From: Pseudorhizobium xiangyangii
Lineage (GTDB): Bacteria; Pseudomonadota; Alphaproteobacteria; Rhizobiales; Rhizobiaceae
Length of the DNA: 64,000 nucleotides
Assembly (NCBI RefSeq): GCF_020531965.1
Contig: NZ_JAJAWH010000011.1
Span: 62,001-126,000 of the forward strand
Direction of reading: 5' to 3'
Shown here: positions 25,183 through 34,098 of the stretch, piece by piece
Layout: each line of letters starts with the position of its first letter
How positions within the stretch are numbered: the stretch's first letter is position 1
The notes under the pieces: generated by a model
What the model was told of the DNA's origin: nothing
The model's input: the letters and a program-made list of their open reading frames with translations, nothing else
Database searches by the model: none
Program-made: the position numbers and the translations under genes

Positions 25183-25710
25183 TCAGCGCGGGGTCCGCTT
25201 TTGATAGCTGGAGTAGCTATCGAGCCCGATACCCCCGATCTTCAAAGCGGCCGCAAAGGGGCTAGGGCCGGTTGCCCAAGGCATGGAGTTGATGCGGTCC
25301 TTAGCTTTCGCCTTGAGGCCGTCCATCTCTCGGCTGAGGTTCTGCGTGATGAAGCCGCTGTTCTGCGAGATGCGGTCCTTGGCCATGGCCTCCTTACCGT
25401 AAACGTCCGCTAGCAGAGCATCGACCGAGAGACCGGCGACACCAGCTTCACCAGCAGCGGCCATGGTAGTGGCTCGGGCGGCTCGGGCTTCACGGGAGAG
25501 GTCTTGCTTCTGGACTGCGGTGGCATCCTCTTCCTGGATTTGCCGGGTTTGAACGTCGGCATATTCCCTGACGAGGTTGGCATTAGCGGCCTTCTGGTTC
25601 TCGCGGACCATATCGTTTTGCGCCTTGGCCTGCTGCTGGGCACCTACAAACCCCATGCCAGTCTGTAGAACACCCAACGCGCCGCCTAGAAGTGCTAGTG
25701 GATTACACAT
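25183..25710 (-). CDS. T7 gp14-like internal virion protein
   Basis: 175 residues beginning MCNPLALLGGALGVLQTGMGFVG, then an Ala/Gln-rich helical region (QQQAKAQNDMVRENQKAANANL; QTRQIQEEDATAVQKQDLSREARAARATT) typical of podovirus internal core protein gp14 (196 residues in T7), which enters the host outer membrane during ejection. It follows the gp13-like gene with a 16-nt overlap, the same gene order as in T7. No gp15 or gp16 gene follows; the ATPase module's upstream region begins after it. Confidence 0.8.
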   Translation of the reverse strand: MCNPLALLGGALGVLQTGMGFVGAQQQAKAQNDMVRENQKAANANLVREYADVQTRQIQEEDATAVQKQDLSREARAARATTMAAAGEAGVAGLSVDALLADVYGKEAMAKDRISQNSGFITQNLSREMDGLKAKAKDRINSMPWATGPSPFAAALKIGGIGLDSYSSYQKRTPR

Positions 25711-26213
25711 CGGTCATTCCTAAATTTAATGGCCTCTTGGAAGGGATGCTCGCCGGGACCAGGGCCGATGATCGCACCGACGAACTCAAAGCCACAGCTC
25801 CGCAACCAACGCCTCCGTACCGGAGCCCGGCAGTCGATGAAGCTGGAGAGGATGGCGTACTTACGAAGAAACACAGAAACAAACTGGCGGGCCTCTCTGA
25901 GTAGCGAGGTCTTGCAGGTGTCGAGGTTGTCGCTGCCGATGAACCAGAGGTGACCCACGGTGTCGTCCCTCGGATTAGGGACAGTACCGAACATTAGAAC
26001 CGGATTGCCGGATTGATCCTCGGCGGTCAGGCAGAGGTCGGAATGGGTAAGTACGCTGTTAAGCGCAGCTTCGGCGGATGGTGAGCCGGAAGCCATGACG
26101 CTCCCGAGGTCTTCGTTTCGAAGCCTTGGGGCGAGATAGGCAACATCCTCCGGGACCGATGGTCGGACTGAGAGGTCAGCTAGTCGATATGGGATGGCTG
26201 GTGCGGGGTTCAT
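25695..26213 (-). CDS. T7 gp13-like internal virion protein (GNAT-like fold)
   Basis: 172 residues resembling the phage Gp13/DUF2833 family, which has an acetyltransferase-like fold: an early RPSVPEDVAYLAPRLRNEDL, central NPVLMFGTVPNPRDDTVGHLWFIGSDN, and late PVRRRWLRSCGFEFVG that aligns with the W-L-x-x-x-G-F signature. In T7-like phages gp13 assists assembly of the internal core. ATG overlaps the Rha stop codon by 4 nt. Immediately upstream of the gp14-like gene, so the T7 order 13-14 is kept. Confidence 0.78.
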   Translation of the reverse strand: MNPAPAIPYRLADLSVRPSVPEDVAYLAPRLRNEDLGSVMASGSPSAEAALNSVLTHSDLCLTAEDQSGNPVLMFGTVPNPRDDTVGHLWFIGSDNLDTCKTSLLREARQFVSVFLRKYAILSSFIDCRAPVRRRWLRSCGFEFVGAIIGPGPGEHPFQEAIKFRNDRCVIH

Positions 26214-26968
26214 GAAAATCCTTGCAGTTGTCGCATACAGAATGCCTCGCTCAATGGATGAGCGTTGCGCTGTGGGATGAGGATGATGGGGGGATTGTTG
26301 GGGGGGGGGGGGGCTGGCCTGGAGCCATACATAAGTAATGTTTGGGGGGCGGGGGAGAGGCTCCCTCCTATGGTGAGGGGTAATTGCTGACTGATGGCAC
26401 AGCGGTCCGCGCGCATCTCATTGAAGCGGTTGATGTAGGCTTCCTTGAAGCGAGCAGCGAGGGAGCCGGTGTAGCCCATGACGAGGAACGTGAAGCCGTC
26501 CTTGGTCATGTTGTAGGAGGGTTTGAGCCGCCCCCTTTCGTCGTAATATTCAATGGGCTGAAAATTCAGCCGATTAAAATTCTCACTGCATTCCAGGTTC
26601 TGAATACCCTGCAACACGTTCTTATGAAGCCGCCCGAACAGCGCGGCCACATCGCGGCTGTTGGTCATGGGCTTGCCGGACTGGAGAGCCTTTGGGCCAG
26701 TGAAGCCCATCGCTAATAGCGTGAAGCCGTCCTTGGTCATGTCGAAGGAGCGGACCATCTTACGAGCTTGTGGATGGTGGTCCGAGCGTTCGAAAAATAG
26801 GCCACTCAGATTTGAGGAACCCGAAATCAAGGCCAGCAGGTTATCGATATCACGAAGCACGTTATCGTGCCGCTTCTCAAAGACATCAGCCAAAGCGCGG
26901 CTGTTACAGACGGCCTGCCCCTTCTTCATGGAGACGGTTGAGGCTACGAGGGTGATGCTGTTGGTCAT
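26210..26968 (-). CDS. tandem-domain Rha-family phage regulatory protein
   Basis: 252 residues with two consecutive Rha domains. Domain 1 (about 10-95): SRALADVFEKRHDNVLRDI and FDMTKDGFTLLAMGFTGPKA. Domain 2 (about 100-180): SRDVAALFGRLHKNVLQGI and YNMTKDGFTFLVMGYTGSLA. The usual Rha protein has one. The C-terminal ~70 residues are unlike the family: they are encoded by a copy of the promoter/leader sequence found upstream of the gene and by a 14-base homopolymer (PPPP). ATG 26968 chosen at MTNSITLV. Rha proteins modulate lysogeny and phage growth in an IHF-dependent manner in P22-like phages. Confidence 0.82.
   Translation of the reverse strand: MTNSITLVASTVSMKKGQAVCNSRALADVFEKRHDNVLRDIDNLLALISGSSNLSGLFFERSDHHPQARKMVRSFDMTKDGFTLLAMGFTGPKALQSGKPMTNSRDVAALFGRLHKNVLQGIQNLECSENFNRLNFQPIEYYDERGRLKPSYNMTKDGFTFLVMGYTGSLAARFKEAYINRFNEMRADRCAISQQLPLTIGGSLSPAPQTLLMYGSRPAPPPPNNPPIILIPQRNAHPLSEAFCMRQLQGFS
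26300..26313. repeat. 14-base poly-G (coding-strand poly-C) tract inside rha
   Basis: Fourteen consecutive G on the plus strand, read as Pro codons in the rha gene. Tracts of this length are prone to slippage; a 1-nt change would alter the last ~40 residues and uncouple the gp13-like gene. Could also be a sequencing length error. Confidence 0.7.
26330..26385 (-). repeat. promoter-leader repeat, copy within rha
   Basis: A ~56-bp unit (phage-type promoter, GC-rich hairpin leader GGGAG/CTCCC, CCCCCCAAACATTACTTAT) nearly identical to 27001-27057. In this copy it is read in-frame as part of the Rha C-terminus. Confidence 0.8.
26368..26385 (-). promoter_or_regulatory. T7/T3-type phage promoter, copy 1 (type A, inside rha)
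   Basis: Minus strand AATTACCCCTCACCATAG, followed by GAGGGAG. It matches the T3 promoter AATTAACCCTCACTAAAG at 15 of 18 positions and the T7 promoter at 13 of 18, with +1 at 26368. It points to the gp13- and gp14-like genes. It lies within the 3' part of the rha gene. Confidence 0.75.
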
Positions 26969-27000
26969 GGGGCTGGAACGCAAGCGAAGCACGGACCATG

Positions 27001-27057
27001 CATAAGTAATGTTTGGGGGGCGGGGGAGAGCTTCCCCTCCTATGGTGGGTGGTAATC
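27001..27057 (-). repeat. promoter-leader repeat, copy upstream of rha
   Basis: Second copy of the unit at 26330-26385. The hairpin arm is changed here (GGGGA/TCCCC instead of GGGAG/CTCCC) but still pairs, suggesting that the RNA stem at the 5' end of the transcript is conserved. Confidence 0.8.
27040..27057 (-). promoter_or_regulatory. T7/T3-type phage promoter, copy 2 (type B, upstream of rha)
   Basis: Minus strand GATTACCACCCACCATAG followed by GAGGGG, +1 at 27040; 13 of 18 positions match the T7 promoter. It sits between the RNase H stop codon and the rha start and reads into rha-gp13-gp14. Confidence 0.73.
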
Positions 27058-27625
27058 AACCTCCCCCGCTCATCTCCTCGAAAAACAAGCCATGATGCAT
27101 TTCACGAACACTTCGGCCGTCCCCTCGGTACCGGCCAGCTGCCGCGTTGGTGGCAAGCACATTGGCAATCTCATTCTGAGGATGACCGGCGTGTCCGCGA
27201 ACCCATTGCCAGTGGACGACCCTAGTGCCCATGGCTATGTCTATGGCTTCCCATAGGTCGCCATTTTTAAGGGGCTTGGAGCCGTTCAACCAGCCAGCAG
27301 CTTTCCATCTTGGGAAGCTGGCGGAGGTCATGGCCTTGAATATCATCTCATTGTCAGTCACGACCAAGGCCGGTGTCGCTAATTCCTTGGAGATCGCAGA
27401 AAGTCCTTTGAGGACTGCGGTCATTTCCATGCGAATATTGGTCGTCTCCGGTCGCTGGTAGCCCGCGAGTGCAGCCTGCCGGATAACTCGGTCACCCTCA
27501 CGGAGCTGGAGAAGGACACCCCATCCGCCGCGTCCCGGATTGCCTGGGCACGACCCATCGGTGAAAATGGCGTAGTGACGGCCTGCTGTGACAGCGGAGA
27601 GATCGGGGGAAGCTGTGGTTGTCAT
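27056..27625 (-). CDS. ribonuclease HI-like protein with altered fourth catalytic residue
   Basis: 189 residues from ATG 27625. RNase H fold: YAIFTDGSCPGNPGRGGWG (first Asp), IRMEMTAVLKGLSAI (Glu), ALVVTDNEMIFKAM (second Asp), WQWVRGHAGHPQNEIANVLA (the loop His, but Asn where cellular RNase HI has the fourth Asp). RNase HI degrades RNA of RNA:DNA hybrids. A phage-type enzyme could remove replication primers or act on hybrids of the phage. Longer N-terminal extension to 27778 runs into the terminator and is rejected. Confidence 0.85.
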   Translation of the reverse strand: MTTTASPDLSAVTAGRHYAIFTDGSCPGNPGRGGWGVLLQLREGDRVIRQAALAGYQRPETTNIRMEMTAVLKGLSAISKELATPALVVTDNEMIFKAMTSASFPRWKAAGWLNGSKPLKNGDLWEAIDIAMGTRVVHWQWVRGHAGHPQNEIANVLATNAAAGRYRGDGRSVREMHHGLFFEEMSGGG

Positions 27626-27668
27626 GGTTTTCCTATCGGTTGTTGATTGCGCATTGGCGCTGGAAAAG

Positions 27669-27697
27669 AAAAACCCCCGGCCCGATTGGACCGAGGG
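27669..27697 (-). terminator. Rho-independent terminator upstream of RNase H
   Basis: On the minus strand a 10-bp GC-rich stem (CCCTCGGTCC with GGGCCGGGGG, using G-U pairs) around AATC is followed by TTTTTCTTTTCC. It closes the transcript of the gp15-like and small genes; RNase H translation would then need read-through or its own promoter. Confidence 0.8.
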
Positions 27698-27722
27698 TGT
27701 GGTGTCTGTTGACGTGAGGTGA

Positions 27723-27911
27723 TTACCGCCGTGGGTCTCGCGGACTGATGGATGCCGAGAGAAGCTGAGCAACCTCATTGAGGTTCTGGAATGGCAGCAA
27801 CCGAGCCACCGTGCGAACTTCCTGTTGGAAGAACTGCTTGCACTGGGCCAGCCCCCAGCAACACCTAGGACCTTCGAGACGCCTTCGAGGGGCGCGCAGT
27901 ATGCAGGGCAT
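27723..27911 (-). CDS. small hypothetical phage-region protein
   Basis: 62 residues from ATG 27911 (MPCILRAPRRRLEGPRCCWG), starting 7 nt after the gp15-like stop and ending about 25 nt before the terminator. Basic, Cys-containing N-terminus, helical Gln/Val-rich middle. No recognised domain and no strong ribosome site; reported because position and frame fit the operon. Confidence 0.4.
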   Translation of the reverse strand: MPCILRAPRRRLEGPRCCWGLAQCKQFFQQEVRTVARLLPFQNLNEVAQLLSASISPRDPRR

Positions 27912-27918
27912 ACGGTGT

Positions 27919-30339
27919 TTACTCGCTGCCGCTGAGGATGCCACGTTTCAACGGAGGTAGGACGCCGTCAATCCACGGCGTACGGTTAGGAAGATCATCA
28001 GGGTCTACGGTCTCGGGGCCCTTGTTGATCTCATCGAACCGAGTGCCACTGAACACCCCACCCTTCACAGGCGGCAGAATTTCATCCATCGCGGTCTTAT
28101 TGATGGAGCCATCCTTCTGCGCTTGGGTCTGCTTTTCGATAATCTCCTGCTTCATCCTCTCCTGGCGCTCTTGGTCTAGTTGCCAAAGCGAGCGGAGGTT
28201 AACGTTAGCCCGCGCCGCGTTCTCGACCGGATATTGTCCCATCTGGTGGACAATGATCCACCCGTTCCCGTTGGTCGCTGGACGTATTGTTAGGTCGTCC
28301 TGGTCAAGACCTTCGACTTCCCCAAAGTCTTCCGCATATTTCGCAAGCGCGTAAGTAGCGAGCTTCCCGAAGTCGGGCGGCACGTCCTTACCAGCGGTGT
28401 AAACGAAATTCCCGCCTACAGCCGTATGGGTTTGGATGAACCGCTCCTTAGCTTCGTTCAGAGCATCCCCGGCCTCCATCCCGGTCTGTACGTAGAACTT
28501 GCCTAGGCGGCTCACCTCAGAGGCGATGTAACCCCGGTTGGACGGCGATTTAGTGTCCCTGTATAGAGTGTGCCATGCCGCGCCGTAGCGGATATCGTTA
28601 ATGTGGGCATCGATCTCACCAAGCCGTGACTGGAGGCCCGAAGAATTGGCCCGCTCGGGGTCGGAGGTCTGCATCATCGCCATCTGCATGGCCTGCTTAG
28701 GCGCAAGCTTGAGATATTGCGTGGCTACCCTGTACGCCTCGTAGAAGTCGCGTGTAGCTCCTTCCTTGATGTGCGTATCGAGAAGCTTCGGGTTAGCCGA
28801 ATGAAGCCTCATGTACACATCTACCCCATCTTCTAGCTGAGGCGGAACCTCCCCGCCCGAGAGCGTGAACTGGGTCGCGGCCACAGGCCCACCTCTGAGA
28901 GCCTCTTCCCACTTCGGGTTCGTCAAGTTGCCAACCGAGAAGGTTTCCACCTGCATCCCGAAGGCTTGCTCAGGGGTGGCTTTCTTATTCTCGACAAGCC
29001 ATTCCGTCTGTTCGACAAGGCGCTTGGCCACTGCCTTCTTCTGGTCCTCGACGGAGAGCGTCTTAGTCTCGCCGGTCTTGGTAGGAATGACAGCTTCTTC
29101 GATGTAAGCGCCCATGCCCTTGGTAACCGCCTCGACGTTACGGGTGGTTACGTCCTCCTCGGCTTGAACAGCGGCCCTTTCCAGGACCATCTTTTGTTCG
29201 GCCTTGGCCAGCTCCTTCGCCTGGATTTCGTTGTAGGTGTCGTTCTGGTTGATCAGAGATAGAGCCTGGGCCTCCGTGAATGCGCCTGGGTTTCCCCTAT
29301 GCCAAGCCATCAGCTCCTCACGGTCGAGTTGGCCCTGCCTAGCTTTGTCCCAAAAGTCCATGCGAACATCCCGAGTGGTTTCCTCGGTCTGCTCTTGGTT
29401 CTGCCTTTTGGCTGCGTTCTGGATACGAACGGCATCCGCCTGGAACTCCCGGTTGGAACCTAGGGTGCCCAGTGCGGTGCCATCAGCTCCCCGCCGCTCA
29501 GAGTTGAGGATGGCATCCACCATCTCCTGGTCACCCTTATCGGCGAACGCTTCGGCCAGCCGGACCATCTCCTTGTCCTGCTCCTTGTAGTCCACATGAA
29601 GCAGCGATCGGTTGCCCTCGTATTTCCCCCGGAGCGCCCCGACGATCTCCTGGGGGCTCTTGCCATCAGCACGGAGCGTAGTGGCCTCACCGTGGAAGGT
29701 GTCATAGACCCCACTGACGGTATCCTGCTTCACCTGCTCGGTCTTGTATTGGGCGTGAGCTGTTCCCGCACGGGCACCGAAACCATCCATGACCTTGTTA
29801 TAGGCTCCGGTGAAGTGCGGGTCTTTCCCGTACTGCTCCAAGTCGCCAGCGGTGCGCTCACGGATGAGCCCATCGAGATCACCGTTGTCCTTGTCGAAGT
29901 TCGTCTCATACTCGCCGGACAGCTCATTCACCCGCTCATAGGCGAGGCGTTCGCCGTACTGCTTCATGAATGCAGCCTTGAACCAGGGATTGTCCATCTC
30001 GGTCATCTTGCCACTGTTCACGGCATCGCGGGCATCCTGGAAGCTCATCCCACCGATGCGGCGATTGGCTCGGTCCTCGGCATCCTTCTGCGCTTTGGCA
30101 GCGGACGTATCGAGAAAGTTGGTGAGCGATGGACTCACTTGGGCCAGAGCTTCGGCTAGCTGCTGGAGACCATTCGGCCCCGAGTTGGGGGCCTGAGGTC
30201 GGCTATAGGTATCCACCGGGCGAGCCTGGGGTTGCAAGGCTACATCCCTGATGGGGTTCCGAACCTGGACGCGGCCTCGGTTCGCTCCACCCACGGATGG
30301 GCGGTCATCTTGTCGGGTCAATCCCGGTAGTTTTGTCAT
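27919..30339 (-). CDS. T7 gp15-like internal virion protein
   Basis: 806 residues (T7 gp15 has 747). N-terminal Pro/Gln/Arg-rich linker, then a long predominantly alpha-helical body with stretches such as GLQQLAEALAQVSPSLTNFLD, RIGGMSFQDARDAVNSGKM and the late FYVQTGMEAGDALNEAKERFIQTHTAVGG. Size, composition and company of gp13/gp14-like genes support assignment as the internal core/ejection protein. C-terminus is unusual: two related segments (DEILPPVKGGVFSGTRF and DGVLPPLKRGILSGSE). Here it precedes gp13/gp14, the reverse of T7. Confidence 0.75.
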   Translation of the reverse strand: MTKLPGLTRQDDRPSVGGANRGRVQVRNPIRDVALQPQARPVDTYSRPQAPNSGPNGLQQLAEALAQVSPSLTNFLDTSAAKAQKDAEDRANRRIGGMSFQDARDAVNSGKMTEMDNPWFKAAFMKQYGERLAYERVNELSGEYETNFDKDNGDLDGLIRERTAGDLEQYGKDPHFTGAYNKVMDGFGARAGTAHAQYKTEQVKQDTVSGVYDTFHGEATTLRADGKSPQEIVGALRGKYEGNRSLLHVDYKEQDKEMVRLAEAFADKGDQEMVDAILNSERRGADGTALGTLGSNREFQADAVRIQNAAKRQNQEQTEETTRDVRMDFWDKARQGQLDREELMAWHRGNPGAFTEAQALSLINQNDTYNEIQAKELAKAEQKMVLERAAVQAEEDVTTRNVEAVTKGMGAYIEEAVIPTKTGETKTLSVEDQKKAVAKRLVEQTEWLVENKKATPEQAFGMQVETFSVGNLTNPKWEEALRGGPVAATQFTLSGGEVPPQLEDGVDVYMRLHSANPKLLDTHIKEGATRDFYEAYRVATQYLKLAPKQAMQMAMMQTSDPERANSSGLQSRLGEIDAHINDIRYGAAWHTLYRDTKSPSNRGYIASEVSRLGKFYVQTGMEAGDALNEAKERFIQTHTAVGGNFVYTAGKDVPPDFGKLATYALAKYAEDFGEVEGLDQDDLTIRPATNGNGWIIVHQMGQYPVENAARANVNLRSLWQLDQERQERMKQEIIEKQTQAQKDGSINKTAMDEILPPVKGGVFSGTRFDEINKGPETVDPDDLPNRTPWIDGVLPPLKRGILSGSE

Positions 30340-30456
30340 GGTTGTTCCTGTGCACAGTAGCTAGAAATGGAAAGGGCCACCGCCAGCGTCCGGGAAGGAC
30401 CGCCGAGGGTGACCCAAGGGAGGAGCTGCTCAGGACCGAAGCCGCTATGAGAAACT

Positions 30457-30474
30457 CTATGGTGAGGGGTAATT
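30457..30474 (-). promoter_or_regulatory. T7/T3-type phage promoter, copy 3 (type A, upstream of gp15-like)
   Basis: Identical 18-mer to the copy at 26368-26385 (minus strand AATTACCCCTCACCATAG), +1 at 30457, about 120 bp upstream of the gp15-like ATG. Confidence 0.75.
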
Positions 30475-30500
30475 CGACGACCCGCCGATTTGCGAGAGGT

Positions 30501-30518
30501 CTAAGGTGGGTGGTAATC
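30501..30518 (-). promoter_or_regulatory. T7/T3-type phage promoter, copy 4 (type B)
   Basis: Minus strand GATTACCACCCACCTTAG, one base different from the copy at 27040-27057, +1 at 30501. Together with the copy 27 bp downstream it forms a tandem promoter pair for the gp15-like gene. Confidence 0.72.
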
Positions 30519-30542
30519 GATCAAGCTGTGGCGCTTAGGTGT

Positions 30543-30821
30543 TTAATGGCCTGCCACCTCGGTCTTCTTCTCGATCGATAGGACGCCTCGGATGGTCCCG
30601 AGGAAAAACTCTAGCTCCGTCTCGCTTTCCCGATTGGTGCCGTAACCAGCATGGGGAGTGCCCCACTCTACCCAGGCGCTAGCCGAGGTGAACGGCACCT
30701 TCACGAAAAGCCCAGGCATGTCACCGCCGATGTTCAGTGAAACGTGACGGGAGCAGGCATCGCGGAAATCCATGGCTATGGCCTGGGCTGCTTCGGTGAT
30801 GCGGATGATGATGTTGCGCAT
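30543..30821 (-). CDS. hypothetical protein
   Basis: 92 residues from ATG 30821 (MRNIIIRITEAAQAIAMDFRDACS), with an AAGGGA ribosome site. Mixed alpha/beta, no recognised motif. It is the gene closest to attR and lies upstream of the tandem phage promoters, so it would need a different promoter. A longer frame to 30893 begins with a low-complexity stretch and is not favoured. Confidence 0.55.
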   Translation of the reverse strand: MRNIIIRITEAAQAIAMDFRDACSRHVSLNIGGDMPGLFVKVPFTSASAWVEWGTPHAGYGTNRESETELEFFLGTIRGVLSIEKKTEVAGH

Positions 30822-31010
30822 GGTGTGTCCCTTGTTCGCGCTGCGCCTTCCCCTCAGGGAAGACGAGGAAGCGGAGCCTCCAACAGGGACCACGAGCGAG
30901 AATATGAGGAGGACCGTAGGAAACCATCGGTCACGCCTAGCCGCCCGTGATGCCTGCTGGGGGCTCCTTAGGCGGGCACTGCATCAGCTACACTGAGACG
31001 TTTATGGCGC

Positions 31011-31043
31011 GGGGTACGTAAATGGGGTACGCGCTGGGGTACG
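31011..31043 (+). promoter_or_regulatory. right integrase arm-type sites (3 x GGGGTACG)
   Basis: GGGGTACG at 31011, 31024 and 31036: the same 13- and 12-bp periods as the left array, in the same strand orientation, ending 63 bp before the attR core. Confidence 0.75.
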
Positions 31044-31107
31044 CACCGAAAAATGCAAACATCGTATGCGACTGATTTTAAAAGGGAATTCTCGTTAAGA
31101 GAAGAGT

Positions 31108-31183
<76 letters not shown>

Positions 31184-31330
31184 ATCAGGGTGGTCCGGAA
31201 TTCTGTCCGGTCTGGGAACCCCGAGGGTTTCGCCCGGAGTGGCGGCTTATTACTTCCGGTTTTTGGAGAGTGCAAGCCAAATTCGTATGCCCGGCGAATT
31301 TTATCGATCCGCCGGGCATTTGTGAGATGA

Positions 31331-31720
31331 TTAGACTTCGTCGTCGTCGCCGGCTACGCCGATAATGCCGGACATATCGTCGTCATCATCGTCTTCGTCA
31401 GCTTCCAGGAAGGTATCGTCGTCGTCGCCGTCCAGCTCTACGTCGTCATCACCGATATCATCGGGAATGTCGTCGCCGCTGGCTGCGTCGTCGCCGTCAT
31501 CGCTGGCCGTCAGTTCGACGTCAGGATTCTCGGCATCGACTTCCTGCACTTCCTCTTCTTCGGCCTGCTCCATCTTCATCTGGGCCGTATTCTCCTCGAA
31601 GAAGGAGAGAGGCCAGGATTTGCCGGAATAGGGGGAGACCACCGGGTCGCGGTTGAGGTCGTAGAATTTCTTGCCGGTATCCGGGTCGGTACGTTTGGTT
31701 CCGAGTTCCGCTTTTGCCAC
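31331..31720 (-). CDS. TIGR02300-family acidic protein
   Basis: 129 residues: conserved N-terminus LGTKRTDPDTGKKFYDLNRDPVVSPYSG followed by an extremely acidic Asp/Glu tail (about half Asp near the C-terminus). The family is restricted to alphaproteobacteria and has no established role. Located between the tRNA-Ala and aroA, divergent from aroA. Confidence 0.85.
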   Translation of the reverse strand: MAKAELGTKRTDPDTGKKFYDLNRDPVVSPYSGKSWPLSFFEENTAQMKMEQAEEEEVQEVDAENPDVELTASDDGDDAASGDDIPDDIGDDDVELDGDDDDTFLEADEDDDDDDMSGIIGVAGDDDEV

Positions 31721-31900
31721 TGTGAAAGCCTCGTGAGAATGGCCGATCAGGGTCGGCTTGCCGCCGGAGCGGCTGTCAACGGGTGAAAAAACTAGCCGGT
31801 CCCCATAAGGCCTGCATTGTTTCCTGTCAAAGGTAAACTTGCAGGGCTGCCTCGTGCGGTAGCGAAATCGCTGGATGACCGGCTTTCCGCTTTATGCTAA

Positions 31901-33309
<1,409 letters not shown>

Positions 33310-33310
<1 letters not shown>

Positions 33311-33945
33311 TGGGCCTCGTCATCGCCATCGATGGGCCTGCGGCGGCGGGAAAGGGCACGCTTTCGCGACAGATTGCTGAAACCTATGGCTTCCAGCATC
33401 TCGACACGGGCCTCACCTACCGGGCGACGGCCAAGGCATTGCTGGACGCGGGGCTATCGCTGGACGACGAGGCGGTGGCTGAGAGGATGGCGCTTGCTGT
33501 CGATCTCGGCGGGCTTGATCGCGCGGTTCTCGCCCGCCATGAGATCGGCGAGGCAGCATCGAAGATTGCCGTCATGCCAGCCGTTCGTCGGGCGCTGGTG
33601 GAGGCCCAGCGCATGTTTTCGCAGCGCGAGCCCGGCACGGTCCTCGATGGCCGGGACATTGGTACGGTTGTCTGCCCTCAGGCGCCCGTGAAGCTCTATG
33701 TGACGGCTTCGCCTCAGGTGCGGGCGAGGCGCCGCTATGACGAGATCATCGCTAAGGGTGGCGAGGCGGATTTCGACGCCATCTTTGCAGACGTCCGTAA
33801 GCGCGACGAGCGCGACATGGGCCGCGCCGACAGCCCGCTGAAGCCGGCGGACGATGCGCACTTGCTTGATACCTCGGAAATGAGTATAGAGGCCGCGTTT
33901 AGGGCGGCGAAGAACCTCATCGATGCTGCCTTGAAAAAGAACTGA
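33310..33945 (+). CDS. cmk: cytidylate kinase
   Basis: 211 residues: P-loop [15 protein letters not shown], the [17 protein letters not shown]-site segment, [33 protein letters not shown], and the lid-like [24 protein letters not shown]. Phosphorylates (d)CMP. Translationally coupled to aroA and followed by rpsA, the conserved aroA-cmk-rpsA order. Confidence 0.96.
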
Positions 33946-33996
33946 CGATCTGCCGGTTTCCGGCGCGTCAGTTCGGCTCGAAGGTCTTAAGTCCTT

Positions 33997-34085
33997 GCGC
34001 CGGATTGCCTCTTAGATGAGGCGGGCTTGGGCTTCGAGCGTGTTTAACACGAACCCACCGGCGCATGCGTGTCCGAAACGGACAC
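33997..34085 (+). promoter_or_regulatory. structured 5' leader of rpsA
   Basis: A closing stem GCGCCGG (33997-34003) / CCGGCGC (34058-34064) encloses two hairpins, GCCTC/GAGGC (34007-34011, 34018-34022) and CGTGT/ACACG (34039-34043, 34047-34051). A third perfect hairpin GTGTCCG-AAA-CGGACAC (34069-34085) ends right before the ribosome site. Likely a translational control element of S1, by analogy with autoregulated ribosomal protein leaders. Confidence 0.6.
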
Positions 34086-34098
34086 CTCAGGAGATTTC

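Noticed and set aside
27710-27730. Plus-strand GATTACCGCC resembling the phage promoter start
   Set aside because: Only the first 8-9 bases match; the CAC-TAG half is missing.
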